DNA of 64,000 nt from an uncultured Dysosmobacter sp. (GCA_934636905.1 CAKUBJ010000002.1:1-64000), one strand, 5' to 3'. Positions 43,733 through 52,637 are shown, numbered from the stretch's first letter. Notes: generated from the sequence alone by a model not told the origin. A program made the numbers and translations.

Positions 43733-43880
43733 AAGACCGCGTCCCCGAGACTGTCAATATAACCCGAAAAGCTTGTGCGCCGGGAAGGAAGATCGTTACG
43801 AAAGAAACCCGGGAAGGGTGTCTTTCGTTTTGAATCATAAGTTTTCTGCACTTTTCAAGTGCAGAAAACTTGCGTCCCCT
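43733..43880. repeat. Palindromic intergenic repeat, type B
   Basis: A GC stem around 43733-43748 is followed by GACTGTCAATATAACCCGAAAA, GCGCCGGGAAGGAAGATCGTTACGAAAGAAACCC, GGTGTCTTTCGTTTTGAATC and a 33-nt palindrome with AAGTTTTCTGCAC/GTGCAGAAAACTT ends (43839-43871). It is the same order as at 31674-31800. Confidence 0.85.
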
Positions 43881-43947
43881 GCTTTATCTCCGTTTTATCC
43901 TTGATGCGCTTCCCTGCCCCGCAGCAGGAGAGTATCGCCTGTCGGGA

Positions 43948-45609
43948 TTACAGCCGGGTCACAACGGGAATGACCATGGGGCTGCGCTTGGTGTTCTTGA
44001 AGAGGTAGCTGCTGACGGCAGACTTCACCGCGCTGCGGAGTTCGCCGTCGTCCCGGCTGCGCTTGCGGCCGCTGACGCCGTCGGCGGCGTCCATGGCCAC
44101 GTTCTGCAGTTCCTTCATCAGGTCGCCGGACTCCTTGACGTAGATAAAGCCCCGGGTGATGATTTCCGGCGGCGCCAGCAGGGCGCCGTCCTGCCCGGCG
44201 ATGGGAAGCACCACCACCACCATGCCGTCCTCGGCAAGGCGCTTGCGGTCCCGCATGACCACGGCCCCCACGTCGCCCACGCCGGAGCCGTCCACATAGA
44301 CCTCCCCGGCAGGCACGGAGCCGCCCAGCTTCATGCTCTTTCCGGTGATTTCAATGACGCCGCCATTATCGGCAATGGCAATGTGATTGCGCTCCATGCC
44401 CATCTGCTGGGCCAGCTGGCAGTGAATCTGCAGCATCCGCTGCTCCCCGTGGAGGGGGACGAAGAAACGGGGCTTCGTCAGGGCGTGGATGATTTTCAGT
44501 TCCTCCTGACAGGCGTGGCCGGAAACGTGGAGCATATCGGCCCGGTCATAAATCACCGTAGCGCCCTTGCGGAACAGTTCATTGATGACCCGTCCCACCG
44601 TTACCTCATTGCCGGGGACGGCGGAGGCGGAGAGAATCACCTTGTCCCCGGCGCCGATTTCCACCTGCTTGTGGGTGGAGAAGGCCATGCGGTACAGGGC
44701 GCTCATTTCCTCTCCCTGAGAGCCGGTGGTAACGATGACCTGCTTGTTCTTGGGCAGGTTCTTGATTTTGTTAATGTCCACCAGCGTGTTCTTGGGCACC
44801 TTCATGTAGCCCAGTTCCGTGGAAACCTTCATCATGTTCTCCATGCTGCGGCCGGTGACGGCCACCTTCCGGCCGCACTGGGCGGCGGCGTCCAGCACCT
44901 GCTGCACCCGGTGGACGTTGGAGGCAAAGGTGGTGACGATGATGCGCTCGTCACAGTTCTGGAACTGACGCATGAAGGTGGCGCCCACCGTCCGTTCGGA
45001 GGGGGTGAAGCCGGGGCGCTCCACATTGGTGGAGTCGGCGCACAGGCACAGAACGCCCTCCTTCCCCAGTTCCCCCAGCCGGGCAAGGTCAATGACCTCC
45101 CCGTCAATGGGGGTGGAGTCGATTTTGAAGTCGCCGGTGTGGACAATGGTGCCCATCTTGGTGTGGATGGCAAAGGCCACAGAGTCGGCAATGGAGTGGT
45201 TCACATGGATGAACTCCACGGTGAACTTCCCTGCCCGGACGCTCTTCCCCGGCTCTACGGTGATGAGTTTGGTGGACTTCACCAGCTGGTGCTCCTCCAG
45301 CTTCAGCTTGATGAGGCCGGCGGTGAAACGGGTGCAGTAGATGGGCAGATTGATCTGCTTGAGGACATAGGGGATGGCGCCGATGTGATCCTCGTGGCCG
45401 TGGGTGATGAACAGGCCCCGGATCCGGGACTTGTTCTTGATGAGGTAGGTCACATCGGGGATCACGCAGTCGATGCCGTACATATCGTCCCCAGGGAAGG
45501 CCATGCCGCAGTCCACCACGATGATTTCACCGCCGTACTCATAGGCGGTCATGTTCTTGCCGATCTCGTTGAGGCCGCCAAGAGGGATGATTTTCAGTTT
45601 TTCTGCCAT
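43948..45609 (-). CDS. rnj: Ribonuclease J
   Basis: RNase J is the 5'-3' exo/endoribonuclease of Firmicutes mRNA and rRNA maturation. The 553-residue protein has the metallo-beta-lactamase motif HGHEDHIGAIPYV (about 74-86), the first Asp in VDCGMAFPGDDMYGID, the beta-CASP region with TTGSQGEEMSALYRMA, SGHACQEELKIIHAL and PLHGEQRMLQIH, and the C-terminal domain. The length (about 555) matches RNase J. The ATG is preceded by AAAGGAG. It is a single gene between a repeat and a long spacer. Confidence 0.96.
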   Translation of the reverse strand: MAEKLKIIPLGGLNEIGKNMTAYEYGGEIIVVDCGMAFPGDDMYGIDCVIPDVTYLIKNKSRIRGLFITHGHEDHIGAIPYVLKQINLPIYCTRFTAGLIKLKLEEHQLVKSTKLITVEPGKSVRAGKFTVEFIHVNHSIADSVAFAIHTKMGTIVHTGDFKIDSTPIDGEVIDLARLGELGKEGVLCLCADSTNVERPGFTPSERTVGATFMRQFQNCDERIIVTTFASNVHRVQQVLDAAAQCGRKVAVTGRSMENMMKVSTELGYMKVPKNTLVDINKIKNLPKNKQVIVTTGSQGEEMSALYRMAFSTHKQVEIGAGDKVILSASAVPGNEVTVGRVINELFRKGATVIYDRADMLHVSGHACQEELKIIHALTKPRFFVPLHGEQRMLQIHCQLAQQMGMERNHIAIADNGGVIEITGKSMKLGGSVPAGEVYVDGSGVGDVGAVVMRDRKRLAEDGMVVVVLPIAGQDGALLAPPEIITRGFIYVKESGDLMKELQNVAMDAADGVSGRKRSRDDGELRSAVKSAVSSYLFKNTKRSPMVIPVVTRL

Positions 45610-46119
45610 AGATGATAAAACTCCTTTGAAATCGCCGGGGCACAGGCGCTCCGGCGGAATATGTAAGGATTTCCCTGAAAGCCGGTACGGGACAGCACCG
45701 ATGGGCGCAATAAATTAAAGACGTCCGTTGGCCGCGCGGCCCCGTTTCGCCGGCGGAGGTTCGGTTTCGTCTGTTCAGTCCGGATCCGGATGCTCCGGGA
45801 CGTGCCGCCGGCGTGAGCCGGCCGACTGGTTCTGCCCGGAGATCGTGTATGGAAAACCCTTTTTATTATTCAACCGCAGATACATCGCGGTAAAATACGA
45901 AAGAAAGAAATATGGAGAAACCGCAGGTGAGGCTTGCTCCCTGACGCTGAATTTGATATAGTATAACACAGATCCCCGCATTTGTATACATAAAATTTTG
46001 TAAATTGTCATGGAGCGTGCCTGCCGCAGGCAAAAAACGCGGCGGTTTCCCCCGGATACCGCCGGTGCGCCGGCAGGCGGCTGCATGAATGCCGATAGAG
46101 GACAAAGGGGTAGAGAAGG
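45610..46119. promoter_or_regulatory. 510-bp spacer with the promoter of the LacI-type gene
   Basis: No gene is seen on either strand. A sigma-A promoter, -35 TTGCTC (45935-45940), 17 bp, -10 TATAGT (45958-45963), points to the LacI-type gene and leaves a 150-nt leader. No riboswitch could be recognised in that leader. The part next to rnj has no clear promoter. Confidence 0.55.
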
Positions 46120-47145
46120 ATGCGAACCACCATCAAAATGATTGCGGAGCGGGCCGGGGTATCCATCGGAACGGTGGATCGGGTGCTCCATGACCGACCC
46201 TATGTAAAGGCGGAGGTGCGGGAGCGGGTGCTCCGGGTGCTGGAGGAGCTGGACTACCGTCCCAACCGCATGGCCAGCGCACTGGCCACCAGCGGCACCC
46301 CCCGGCATCTGGCGCTGGTGCAGCCGGAGTGGGAAAAGGGCTATGTGCAGGAGGAGATGGAGGCGGGGGCCGCCCGCTTTCTGGAGGAGTACCGGGACTA
46401 CAACGTGACGCTGGATCTGCGCACCTACCCCCGGGGGGACGACGGGGAGTGCCGCCGCCTGCTGCACGAGGCGGCGGAGACAGGGGCGCAGGCCATTGCC
46501 CTGTGTGCCTCCGACACGCCGGAAATCCGGCTGGCCATGGAGCGTCTCGCAGAACGGGGAACCCCTGTGGCCACCTTCAATTCCGATGTCCCCGGCGGCC
46601 GCCGCCTCTGCTATGTGGGAGAGGACGGACACCACGCCGGCCGGGTGGCCGGGGAGATTGCCTCCCGGCTTCTGAAAAAGGACGATGCCTTTCTGGTGAT
46701 TTATGCCGACCCGGCCTACAGCGCCCACAAGGCCCGGGTGGACGGCTTTCTGGAGCGTCTGGAGGAGCGGGGGATTCCCGCCGGAAACGGGATGGTGGCG
46801 GCCACCCACCGGGATTACCGCCAGACCGCCGACGCCGTGGCCGATGCCCTGACCCGCCATCCGGCGCTGAAGCTGGTGTACATGGCCAACCCCAGCGTGC
46901 CGGCCTGTGTGGAGGTCATCGACAGCCGGGGGCTGACGGGGAAAATTCACGTCCTGACCCACGACTGCGGCCCTGAGATTCAGGGGCTGCTGCGCAGCGG
47001 ACAGGTGGATTTCACCATCGGGCAGGATTTGGCCTGCCAGCCGTATCAGGCGCTGAAGCTGCTCTTCGGCGCGCTGATGGGACAGCCGCCGAAGCAGGAC
47101 TGCTACGATACCGCCAGCCCCATTCTGAACGCGGAAACCATCTGA
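46120..47145 (+). CDS. LacI family transcriptional regulator
   Basis: The 341-residue protein has an N-terminal LacI HTH (IKMIAERAGVSIGTVDRVLHDRPYVKAEVRERVLRVLEELDYRPNRMA, with the hinge helix) and a periplasmic-binding-protein fold, type Peripla_BP_4 (AIALCASDTPEIRLAMERLAERGTPVATFNSDVP), as in regulators sensing sugars or polyols. GTVDRVL rather than VSRVL places it in the sugar-binding-protein-fused subgroup. GAGAAGG precedes the start. No sugar genes adjoin it, so the target operon is elsewhere. Confidence 0.92.
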   Translation: MRTTIKMIAERAGVSIGTVDRVLHDRPYVKAEVRERVLRVLEELDYRPNRMASALATSGTPRHLALVQPEWEKGYVQEEMEAGAARFLEEYRDYNVTLDLRTYPRGDDGECRRLLHEAAETGAQAIALCASDTPEIRLAMERLAERGTPVATFNSDVPGGRRLCYVGEDGHHAGRVAGEIASRLLKKDDAFLVIYADPAYSAHKARVDGFLERLEERGIPAGNGMVAATHRDYRQTADAVADALTRHPALKLVYMANPSVPACVEVIDSRGLTGKIHVLTHDCGPEIQGLLRSGQVDFTIGQDLACQPYQALKLLFGALMGQPPKQDCYDTASPILNAETI

Positions 47146-47176
47146 CCGGCAGGTGGATTGACCCATAGAGAAAACC

Positions 47177-47203
47177 GGAGCCGCGCGTTTTTCGCGCGGC
47201 TCC
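47177..47203 (+). terminator. Terminator of the LacI-type gene
   Basis: Perfect 11-bp stem GGAGCCGCGCG/CGCGCGGCTCC with a T-rich loop, 31 bp after the stop. There is no long T run after it. Confidence 0.7.
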
Positions 47204-47342
47204 GAACGTCTCCCGGGGGAACGGAGGCAGTCAGCATCCATGCGGCGGCGGAAACGGCAGGGAGGGACTGCAAATTCCCTTGCAATGCAGGTCGAAACGC
47301 GGTACACTACCATCAGATTTCTCTTTTCCGGGAGGACGCGCC

Positions 47343-48554
47343 ATGAAACCTGTCCGGCCGCTGGGGCTGTATATCCACATCCCCTTCTGCAAATCCAAAT
47401 GCGTCTACTGCGACTTCTACTCCCTCTCCGGCAGGGAGGGACGCATGGACGACTACACCGCCGCCCTCTGCGCCCATCTGCGGGAAACGGCGCCCTTTGC
47501 CGCCGCCTACACGGTGGACACGGTCTACTTCGGCGGCGGCACCCCCAGCTATCTGGGGGAAAAGCGGCTGCGGGAAATCCTGAAAACCGTGGAGAAGCGG
47601 TACCATCTGGCGAAGGAGCCGGAGATTACGCTGGAGGCCAACCCGGATTCCGCCGGGGACTGGAAAGCCCTCCGGGCACTGCGGCGGGCGGGCTTCAACC
47701 GCATCTCTCTGGGGATGCAGTCCGCCTGCGACGAGGAACTGAAGGCCATCGGCCGGGTGCACACGGCGGCGCAGGTGGGGCAGGCGGCGGAGGCCGTCCG
47801 CAGAGCCGGATTCAAAAACCTGTCCTTGGATTTGATTTACGGCCTGCCCCATCAGACGCAGGCGCGGTGGATGGAAAATCTGGCCGCCGCCGTGGAACTG
47901 AATCCGGAGCATCTGAGCTGCTACGGGCTGAAGGTGGAGGAGGGAACCCCTCTTTTTGCCATGCAGGACACCGCCGGCCTGCCGGGGGACGAGGAGCAGG
48001 CGGATATGTATCTGCAGACCGTGGAGTTTCTGAAGCAGTACGGCTATGAGCAGTACGAAATCTCCAACTTTGCAAAGCCCGGATACGCCTCCCGCCACAA
48101 TCTGAAATACTGGCAGCTGCAGGAGTACGCCGGCTTCGGGCCCGGCGCCCACAGCGATTTCGGCGGCGTCCGGTACGCCTACGCCAAAGACCTGGACGCC
48201 TACATTGCCGCCGCCCGGGGCGGGGCGTTCCAGTTTTCGGAAAACAGCGCCATTCCGCCCCGGGACAGGGACACGGAGTGGGTGATGCTGGGGCTGCGCA
48301 CCGTTTACGGGCTGGACCCCGCAGACTACGAGCACCGCTTCTGCCGCCGGTTTGACCCCATTTTCCTGCCCTTTCTGCAAAAGTGCGAGGCGGCAGGCTA
48401 CGCCCTGCTGGAGGACGGCCGCTGGCACCTGACCCCCCGGGGCTTTCTGGTGTCCAACCGGATTATCTCCGCCCTGCTGGATGCCCAAGCAGCGGAGAAG
48501 CAGCGCCGGGCGGACGCCGCCGCCCGGGGTGACTTCCGGGTGCGGCTGGACTGA
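47343..48554 (+). CDS. hemW: Radical SAM heme chaperone HemW
   Basis: HemW binds heme and inserts it into target enzymes; it is often misannotated as coproporphyrinogen dehydrogenase. The 403-residue protein has LGLYIHIPFCKSKCVYCDFYS (CxxxCxxC radical-SAM cluster), FGGGTPS, LEANPD, NRISLGMQS, DLIYGLPHQT and a C-terminal HemN domain with LGAHS-like FGPGAHSDF. ATG 47343 follows GGGAGGACGCGCC. In many Firmicutes it lies in a lepA-hemW-hrcA row; those genes are not here. Confidence 0.94.
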   Translation: MKPVRPLGLYIHIPFCKSKCVYCDFYSLSGREGRMDDYTAALCAHLRETAPFAAAYTVDTVYFGGGTPSYLGEKRLREILKTVEKRYHLAKEPEITLEANPDSAGDWKALRALRRAGFNRISLGMQSACDEELKAIGRVHTAAQVGQAAEAVRRAGFKNLSLDLIYGLPHQTQARWMENLAAAVELNPEHLSCYGLKVEEGTPLFAMQDTAGLPGDEEQADMYLQTVEFLKQYGYEQYEISNFAKPGYASRHNLKYWQLQEYAGFGPGAHSDFGGVRYAYAKDLDAYIAAARGGAFQFSENSAIPPRDRDTEWVMLGLRTVYGLDPADYEHRFCRRFDPIFLPFLQKCEAAGYALLEDGRWHLTPRGFLVSNRIISALLDAQAAEKQRRADAAARGDFRVRLD

Positions 48555-48662
48555 GGTTCAGCCGGCGCCCCATGGCTGCGGCAGAAGCGCCCCTGCGGGG
48601 GCTTCCCATCGTGATTTTACAGGGTGACAGGCGGTGCGCCGCCGTCAGGAAAGGATGATACC

Positions 48663-49700
48663 ATGTACGTTTACAGTCCCGGGCAATGGGCACTGCTGTT
48701 TTTCTTCTACTGCTTCTGCGGATGGGTGTGGGAGTCCTGCTATGTATCCGCAAAGCAGCGCCGCTGGGTCAACCGCGGCTTCCTCCACGGCCCTCTGCTG
48801 CCCATCTACGGCTCCGGCGCCATTATCATCCTTTTCGTGACCCTGCCGGTGGCGGATAATTTCTGGCTGGTGTACCTGCTGGGGACGCTGGCCGCCACCG
48901 CGCTGGAATATGTGGTAGGCGCCGTCATGGAGCAGCTGTTCAAGGTGCGCTACTGGGACTACTCCAAACAGCCCTGCAACCTCCACGGCTACATCTGCCT
49001 CAGCAGTTCCATTGCATGGGGCTTTTTCTCCGATCTGCTGGTCTACTGGATTCATCCGCCGGTTGACCGGCTGCTGCACCGGCTGCCGGCACTGCTGGTC
49101 AATCCGCTGGCGGCGGTCATTGCCGCCGCGTTCATCGTGGATACCGTCAAGTCCACCAAAGCGGCCGTCGACCTGCGGGAGGTGCTTACCCGCCTCACCG
49201 AGGAGAATGCCGAGCTGCGGAGGCTGGCGCAGAAGGCGGAGGCGGTGCAGTCCCGCACGGAGGAGGAACTGCGGGCTTTCCGGGAAAAGACTTCTCTGGA
49301 CAAGTACCTGCTGCAGTCCTATCTCAGTGAGGAACTGGAAACTCATCGCGCCGTGAAGCAGGCCCGGAAGCAGCGCCGCCGTGAGGCGCTGGAGGCCGCC
49401 TTCCGCCGCCGGGTGGAATCCAAGCTGGAGGTGCTCTCCAACATTGCTCAGGCGCTGGAAAAGACCCGTGCCGCGCTGGATGACGGCGTGGACGAGCCGG
49501 GGGAAAAGGCGCTGGCACAGCACCGGGCGGAACTGGACAGCCTCATCGATGCCGTCCGCCAGAAGGAGGCACAGGTGCGCACCCGCTCCATCCAGCGCTA
49601 CGAGGCCACACTGCGAATCCTCCGGGCCAACCCCACTGCCCGGGCAAAGGAGGAGTTCTCCGAGGCGCTGTCCTCCCTGCGGAAGCTGCTGGAACGCTGA
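48663..49700 (+). CDS. Putative ABC transporter permease (CmpB type, PF06541) with coiled-coil tail
   Basis: The 345-residue protein begins with four to five membrane helices containing FFFYCFCGWVWESCYVS, WVNRGFLHGPLLPIYGSGA and YWDYSKQPCNLHGYICL, the conserved blocks of the ABC_trans_CmpB family. This family is common in Clostridia, and its permease role is by name only. From about residue 170 a long Arg/Glu/Leu-rich coiled coil of about 170 residues follows, ending in an Arg-rich helix. No ATPase gene is adjacent. GGAAAGGATGATACC precedes the start. A strong terminator is at 49729. Confidence 0.85.
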   Translation: MYVYSPGQWALLFFFYCFCGWVWESCYVSAKQRRWVNRGFLHGPLLPIYGSGAIIILFVTLPVADNFWLVYLLGTLAATALEYVVGAVMEQLFKVRYWDYSKQPCNLHGYICLSSSIAWGFFSDLLVYWIHPPVDRLLHRLPALLVNPLAAVIAAAFIVDTVKSTKAAVDLREVLTRLTEENAELRRLAQKAEAVQSRTEEELRAFREKTSLDKYLLQSYLSEELETHRAVKQARKQRRREALEAAFRRRVESKLEVLSNIAQALEKTRAALDDGVDEPGEKALAQHRAELDSLIDAVRQKEAQVRTRSIQRYEATLRILRANPTARAKEEFSEALSSLRKLLER

Positions 49701-49728
49701 GGGCGGCATTGTAAAGCGGTACAGAAGC

Positions 49729-49761
49729 ACACCCCCGGCGCCGTGTCGGCGCCGGGGGTGT
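49729..49761 (+). terminator. Rho-independent terminator
   Basis: Perfect 15-bp stem ACACCCCCGGCGCCG/CGGCGCCGGGGGTGT with loop TGT, then CTTTGT. A second GC stem (49805-49829) follows in the gap to the racemase stop. Confidence 0.85.
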
Positions 49762-49857
49762 CTTTGTATGAAAGAAACGCCGCCCCCTTCCCGGCAGAAG
49801 CACCCCCCGGTGCCGCGGCACCGGGGGTTGTTTTCCGTCATATACACCGTTCCGGTT

Positions 49858-50505
49858 TTACGCTTCCAGCAGGCGGAGCATTTCCTCCGCCGGATCCAGA
49901 ACAGGCAGACGGATCTGCCCTTCCAGCGCCTCCCGGAAATAGGGGAAGTGGGTGCAGCCCAGCACCAGCGCCTCCGCCCCGGCGTCCTCAAACCATGCGC
50001 ACAGTTCCGGCAGGCGGTGGCGGGCAATCAGTGCCTCCGGCTCCTCTCCGGCCTCAATGGACAGCACCACCGGCAGCAGCCCGGCGGTGCGCAAAGTCAG
50101 TGCCGGATTGACGGCCAGCATGGTGCGCTCAATGCCCGCCGCCCCCTGGGCGTTGGCGGCAATCACCGCCAGTGAGCGGTACCGGGGCGCCAGCTGCCGG
50201 TACACGTCCAGCGGCGTGACGATGTTCAGCCCCGTTTCCCGGGCAATGGGTGTAAAATCCACGGAGCCGGAAAGGGAATTGCAGTAAATCAGCGCCCTCC
50301 GGCAGCCGTGCGCCGCCTGCGCCTGCCGCAGCAGGGCGGTGACGGCGGCAGCTTTCTCCTCCGGCGGGGAAATCTGAAAGGCCGTCTGCCGGTTTGGATC
50401 CTCCGACACCGGGCAGAACAGCCCGGCAAGACCCCGGGCAGCCAGCAGATCCATCCCCATGCGGGTGTCCACCGGGGTGCCTGCCATAACGATAATGGGT
50501 TCCAT
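49858..50505 (-). CDS. Aspartate/glutamate racemase family protein
   Basis: The 215-residue protein has the two catalytic cysteines of the PLP-independent racemases: ALIYCNSLSG (about 82) and ALVLGCTHFPYF (about 188), in the MurI-like spacing. It is shorter than usual glutamate racemases (about 260). Start MEPIIVMAGTPVDTRMGMDLL lacks the usual DSG motif of MurI (D-S-G), so the substrate may be other than glutamate for peptidoglycan. GGAGCGAACAG lies before ATG 50505; a longer frame overlaps the YitT gene and is not supported. Confidence 0.82.
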   Translation of the reverse strand: MEPIIVMAGTPVDTRMGMDLLAARGLAGLFCPVSEDPNRQTAFQISPPEEKAAAVTALLRQAQAAHGCRRALIYCNSLSGSVDFTPIARETGLNIVTPLDVYRQLAPRYRSLAVIAANAQGAAGIERTMLAVNPALTLRTAGLLPVVLSIEAGEEPEALIARHRLPELCAWFEDAGAEALVLGCTHFPYFREALEGQIRLPVLDPAEEMLRLLEA

Positions 50506-50530
50506 CTCTGTTCGCTCCTGTCTCTGACGT

Positions 50531-51415
50531 TCAGCCGAGTTTTTTCTGGAAATTGCCGCAGATCCGCACGCCCTCCTGCAGGGTGATGAAGGCATGGGGA
50601 TCCAGTTCGTGGACAAGGTGGAAGAGTTCCTCAATCTCATACTTGGAAAGGCACACGCACAGCACATGGACGCCCTCCCCGGTGTAGGCGCCTACGCCTT
50701 CCCACCAGGTCACGCCCCGTCCCATCCTGTCCAGAATGCGCCGCCCCAGTTCCTTCTCTCTGGCCCGGGTGAAAATCAGCGCCTGCACGCTGATGTTCTG
50801 CTGATGCGCCTTGTCCACCATCATGGCGGAGGCGAAGTTGTAAATCACGGAATAGATGGCCACCTCCGGCTTGAAAAGCAGCAGGCACACGGCGTACAGA
50901 AAGGCATTGAAGGTCATGGAGAACCGTCCCACGGTGAAGCGGCTGCCCTTTTTGCTCAGGCACAGGCCGATGACGTCCAGCCCGCCGCCGCTGCCGCCGC
51001 AGGTAAGCACCAACCCAGAGCCGATGCCGGAGAGGATACCCCCCAGCAGGCAGCAGGTCAGGGTGTCGTCCACCAGCATGGCGGAGGGGGCGGGAATCAC
51101 ACTGTAGAAGAGGGAGAATGCCGTTGTGCAGACCACGGTTTTCAGCACGAACTTCTTCCCCAGAATCCGGCGGGCATACAGCAGAATGGGAATGTTGGAG
51201 AGAAAGTACAGGATGCCCGCAATGTCATAGCGGTCAAAGTTCAGGCCGCCCCAGGTCTGGAGCAGCGTCCGGATCAGCTGGCACACGCCCATGCTGCCGC
51301 CGGCATAAAGTCCCAGCGGGACGATGAAATAATTCAGGGAAAACGCAATCAGAAGTTCTCCGAAAATACACGCCAGCATCCGGAGTCCCGGACGGTGCAC
51401 TGCGGTGTTGAGCAT
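50531..51415 (-). CDS. YitT family membrane protein (DUF161/DUF2179)
   Basis: The 294-residue protein has six hydrophobic segments (about 13-200; GELLIAFSLNYFIVPLGLYAGGSMGVCQL, GIGSGLVLTCGGSGGGLDVIGL) and a C-terminal DUF2179 cytoplasmic domain (about 220-290; IFTRAREKELGRRILDRMGRGVTWWEGVGAYTG). YitT proteins are widespread in Firmicutes with unknown transport function. It is followed after 25 bp by the racemase gene and is likely transcribed with it. Confidence 0.93.
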   Translation of the reverse strand: MLNTAVHRPGLRMLACIFGELLIAFSLNYFIVPLGLYAGGSMGVCQLIRTLLQTWGGLNFDRYDIAGILYFLSNIPILLYARRILGKKFVLKTVVCTTAFSLFYSVIPAPSAMLVDDTLTCCLLGGILSGIGSGLVLTCGGSGGGLDVIGLCLSKKGSRFTVGRFSMTFNAFLYAVCLLLFKPEVAIYSVIYNFASAMMVDKAHQQNISVQALIFTRAREKELGRRILDRMGRGVTWWEGVGAYTGEGVHVLCVCLSKYEIEELFHLVHELDPHAFITLQEGVRICGNFQKKLG

Positions 51416-51524
51416 TTTCTTCCGCCCCTTTCCTGTGTCTGTGCAGGTATCTGCTGTGCAGTTTCTGCGGTTACGGCTCCATTATACAGCCCCTGCCCCA
51501 AAACCGCAAGATTTCCCGCAAGTT

Positions 51525-51821
51525 TTACAGGCTGTAGCGCAGAGAGTTGTAAAGCCGGTTCTTCGCCCGGCTCAGCGTCCGGGAAACGGTGGAGCGGTTC
51601 AGGTGAAGCTTCAGGGCAATCTGCCCCATGGTAAGGCCGTGGTCATAATAAAGTTCCAGCACCTGCCGCTGCCGCTCCGTCAGCACCTGCCGGCGGGCCA
51701 GCCGAAGATTCCTGCGCAGGCGCTCCAGCTGCTCGTCGTTGGTAGGGGCGTTCTCCCGCTCCCAGCTGGCCAGATCCGCCAGCCACTGGCCGCCCCGGGC
51801 GTCAAGACTGATTCGCTCCAT
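51525..51821 (-). CDS. Sigma-70 region 4-like regulator
   Basis: The 98-residue protein has a sigma region 4 HTH at about residues 48-90 (LTERQRQVLELYYDHGLTMGQIALKLHLNRSTVSRTLSRAKNRLY) but no region 2, so it cannot be a full sigma factor. Such stand-alone proteins are usual in mobile DNA as late-gene activators and in a conserved Clostridia three-gene set. Its start overlaps the stop of the 51821-52033 gene (TGATG). A leader AAGGAGGTACGC gives a good RBS. Confidence 0.87.
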   Translation of the reverse strand: MERISLDARGGQWLADLASWERENAPTNDEQLERLRRNLRLARRQVLTERQRQVLELYYDHGLTMGQIALKLHLNRSTVSRTLSRAKNRLYNSLRYSL

Positions 51822-52033
51822 CAGCGTACCTCCTTATCGTAATAATGCGCCGTCAGACGGGCCAGATCCCGGGCCTCCTGCCAGAGGGGCAGCAGCGCCG
51901 CAATCCGGCGGCGGAGTTCCAGCGCGGCGGCGGGATCCGTCTCCTGCCGCTCCATCCCCCGGAGCATCACGATCCGCTCCCGGATGACGGCGGCGCGGCC
52001 GGCATACTCCACGGACATTTCCAGCAGCGTCAT
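51821..52033 (-). CDS. Small helical protein upstream of the sigma-like gene
   Basis: The 70-residue, Arg/Glu/Ala-rich all-helical protein (MTLLEMSVEYAGRAAVIRERI...) resembles the small DUF1492-like proteins that precede region-4 regulators in phages and mobile elements; this assignment is tentative. It overlaps the next gene by one base and starts 4 nt inside the previous one, so the three are translated as a coupled set. Confidence 0.7.
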   Translation of the reverse strand: MTLLEMSVEYAGRAAVIRERIVMLRGMERQETDPAAALELRRRIAALLPLWQEARDLARLTAHYYDKEVR

Positions 52034-52215
52034 AGGCGTGCCTCCCGTCCCCGGATTTCCCGGCAGGGGCGCAGTTCCCGCCTTGCCAGTTCCGGCAGAC
52101 AGCCGGTGCAGGCAAGGGCGCCGTTGCAGCACCAGTATTCCTCGCCCCTGACAATTTCCCGACCGCAGAGGGTGCACCGCACCACGCTGCGTTCCGGCCT
52201 GCTTTTTATGTTCAA
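52030..52215 (-). CDS. Small Cys-rich zinc-binding protein
   Basis: The 61-residue protein has a likely zinc site CTLC...WCC...ACTGCLPE and a basic tail. The start is a TTG at 52215 with GGGAGG 6 nt before it; no ATG fits in frame nearby. It is first in the three-gene set (zinc protein, helical protein, sigma region 4). The control region overlaps the divergent promoter of the tRNA-Thr/Tyr unit. Confidence 0.65.
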   Translation of the reverse strand: MNIKSRPERSVVRCTLCGREIVRGEEYWCCNGALACTGCLPELARRELRPCREIRGREARL

Positions 52216-52259
52216 TCCAATCCCTCCCAAAAAGTGTTGCAGAAAAGCAAAAAAAGCTG

Positions 52260-52288
52260 TTGACAAAAGTGCCGTGTTCTGATAAGAT
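52260..52288 (+). promoter_or_regulatory. Promoter of tRNA-Thr/tRNA-Tyr
   Basis: Consensus -35 TTGACA (52260-52265), 17 bp, -10 TAAGAT (52283-52288). Confidence 0.8.
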
Positions 52289-52307
52289 AATCACTGCTGT
52301 TGGAACT

Positions 52308-52383
52308 GCTGGTGTAGCTCAGCTGGTAGAGCAGCTGATTTGTAATCAGCAGGTCGGGGGTTCGAATCCGTCCACCAGCTCCA
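52308..52383 (+). tRNA. tRNA-Thr (anticodon TGT)
   Basis: Acceptor GCTGGTG/CACCAGC, D arm TAGCTCAGCTGGTAGAGCA, anticodon stem GCTGA/TCAGC with loop TTTGTAA (anticodon 52341-52343), T arm GGGGGTTCGAATCCG, discriminator T and encoded CCA at 52381-52383. Confidence 0.97.
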
Positions 52384-52394
52384 AAATTTCATAT

Positions 52395-52479
52395 GGGGGA
52401 ATTCCAGAGCGGCCAAATGGGGCAGACTGTAAATCTGTTGTCACTGACTTCGGTGGTTCGAATCCACCTTCCCCCACCA
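52395..52479 (+). tRNA. tRNA-Tyr (anticodon GTA)
   Basis: Acceptor GGGGGAA/TTCCCCC, anticodon loop CTGTAAA giving GTA, a class II variable arm, T arm GGTGGTTCGAATCCACC, discriminator A and encoded CCA at 52477-52479. It is transcribed with tRNA-Thr, 11 bp upstream. Confidence 0.97.
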
Positions 52480-52480
52480 A

Positions 52481-52508
52481 TCGAACGCAGACTGTGTCTG
52501 TGTTCGAT
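52481..52508 (+). terminator. Terminator of the tRNA unit
   Basis: Stem TCGAACGCAGAC/GTCTGTGTTCGA with a 3-nt loop, followed by TTTTTTT. Confidence 0.88.
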
Positions 52509-52637
52509 TTTTTTGCCCTTATGCCGCAGCGGCGGGGCTGCCGGGGGGAGCTGCCGCTCCTCCTGCGGCGTGGTGCAGGGATGAGTTCCGCATGAATGAT
52601 ACGCCTCCTTTTCACTGCTTGTCCTGCCATGATTTCC

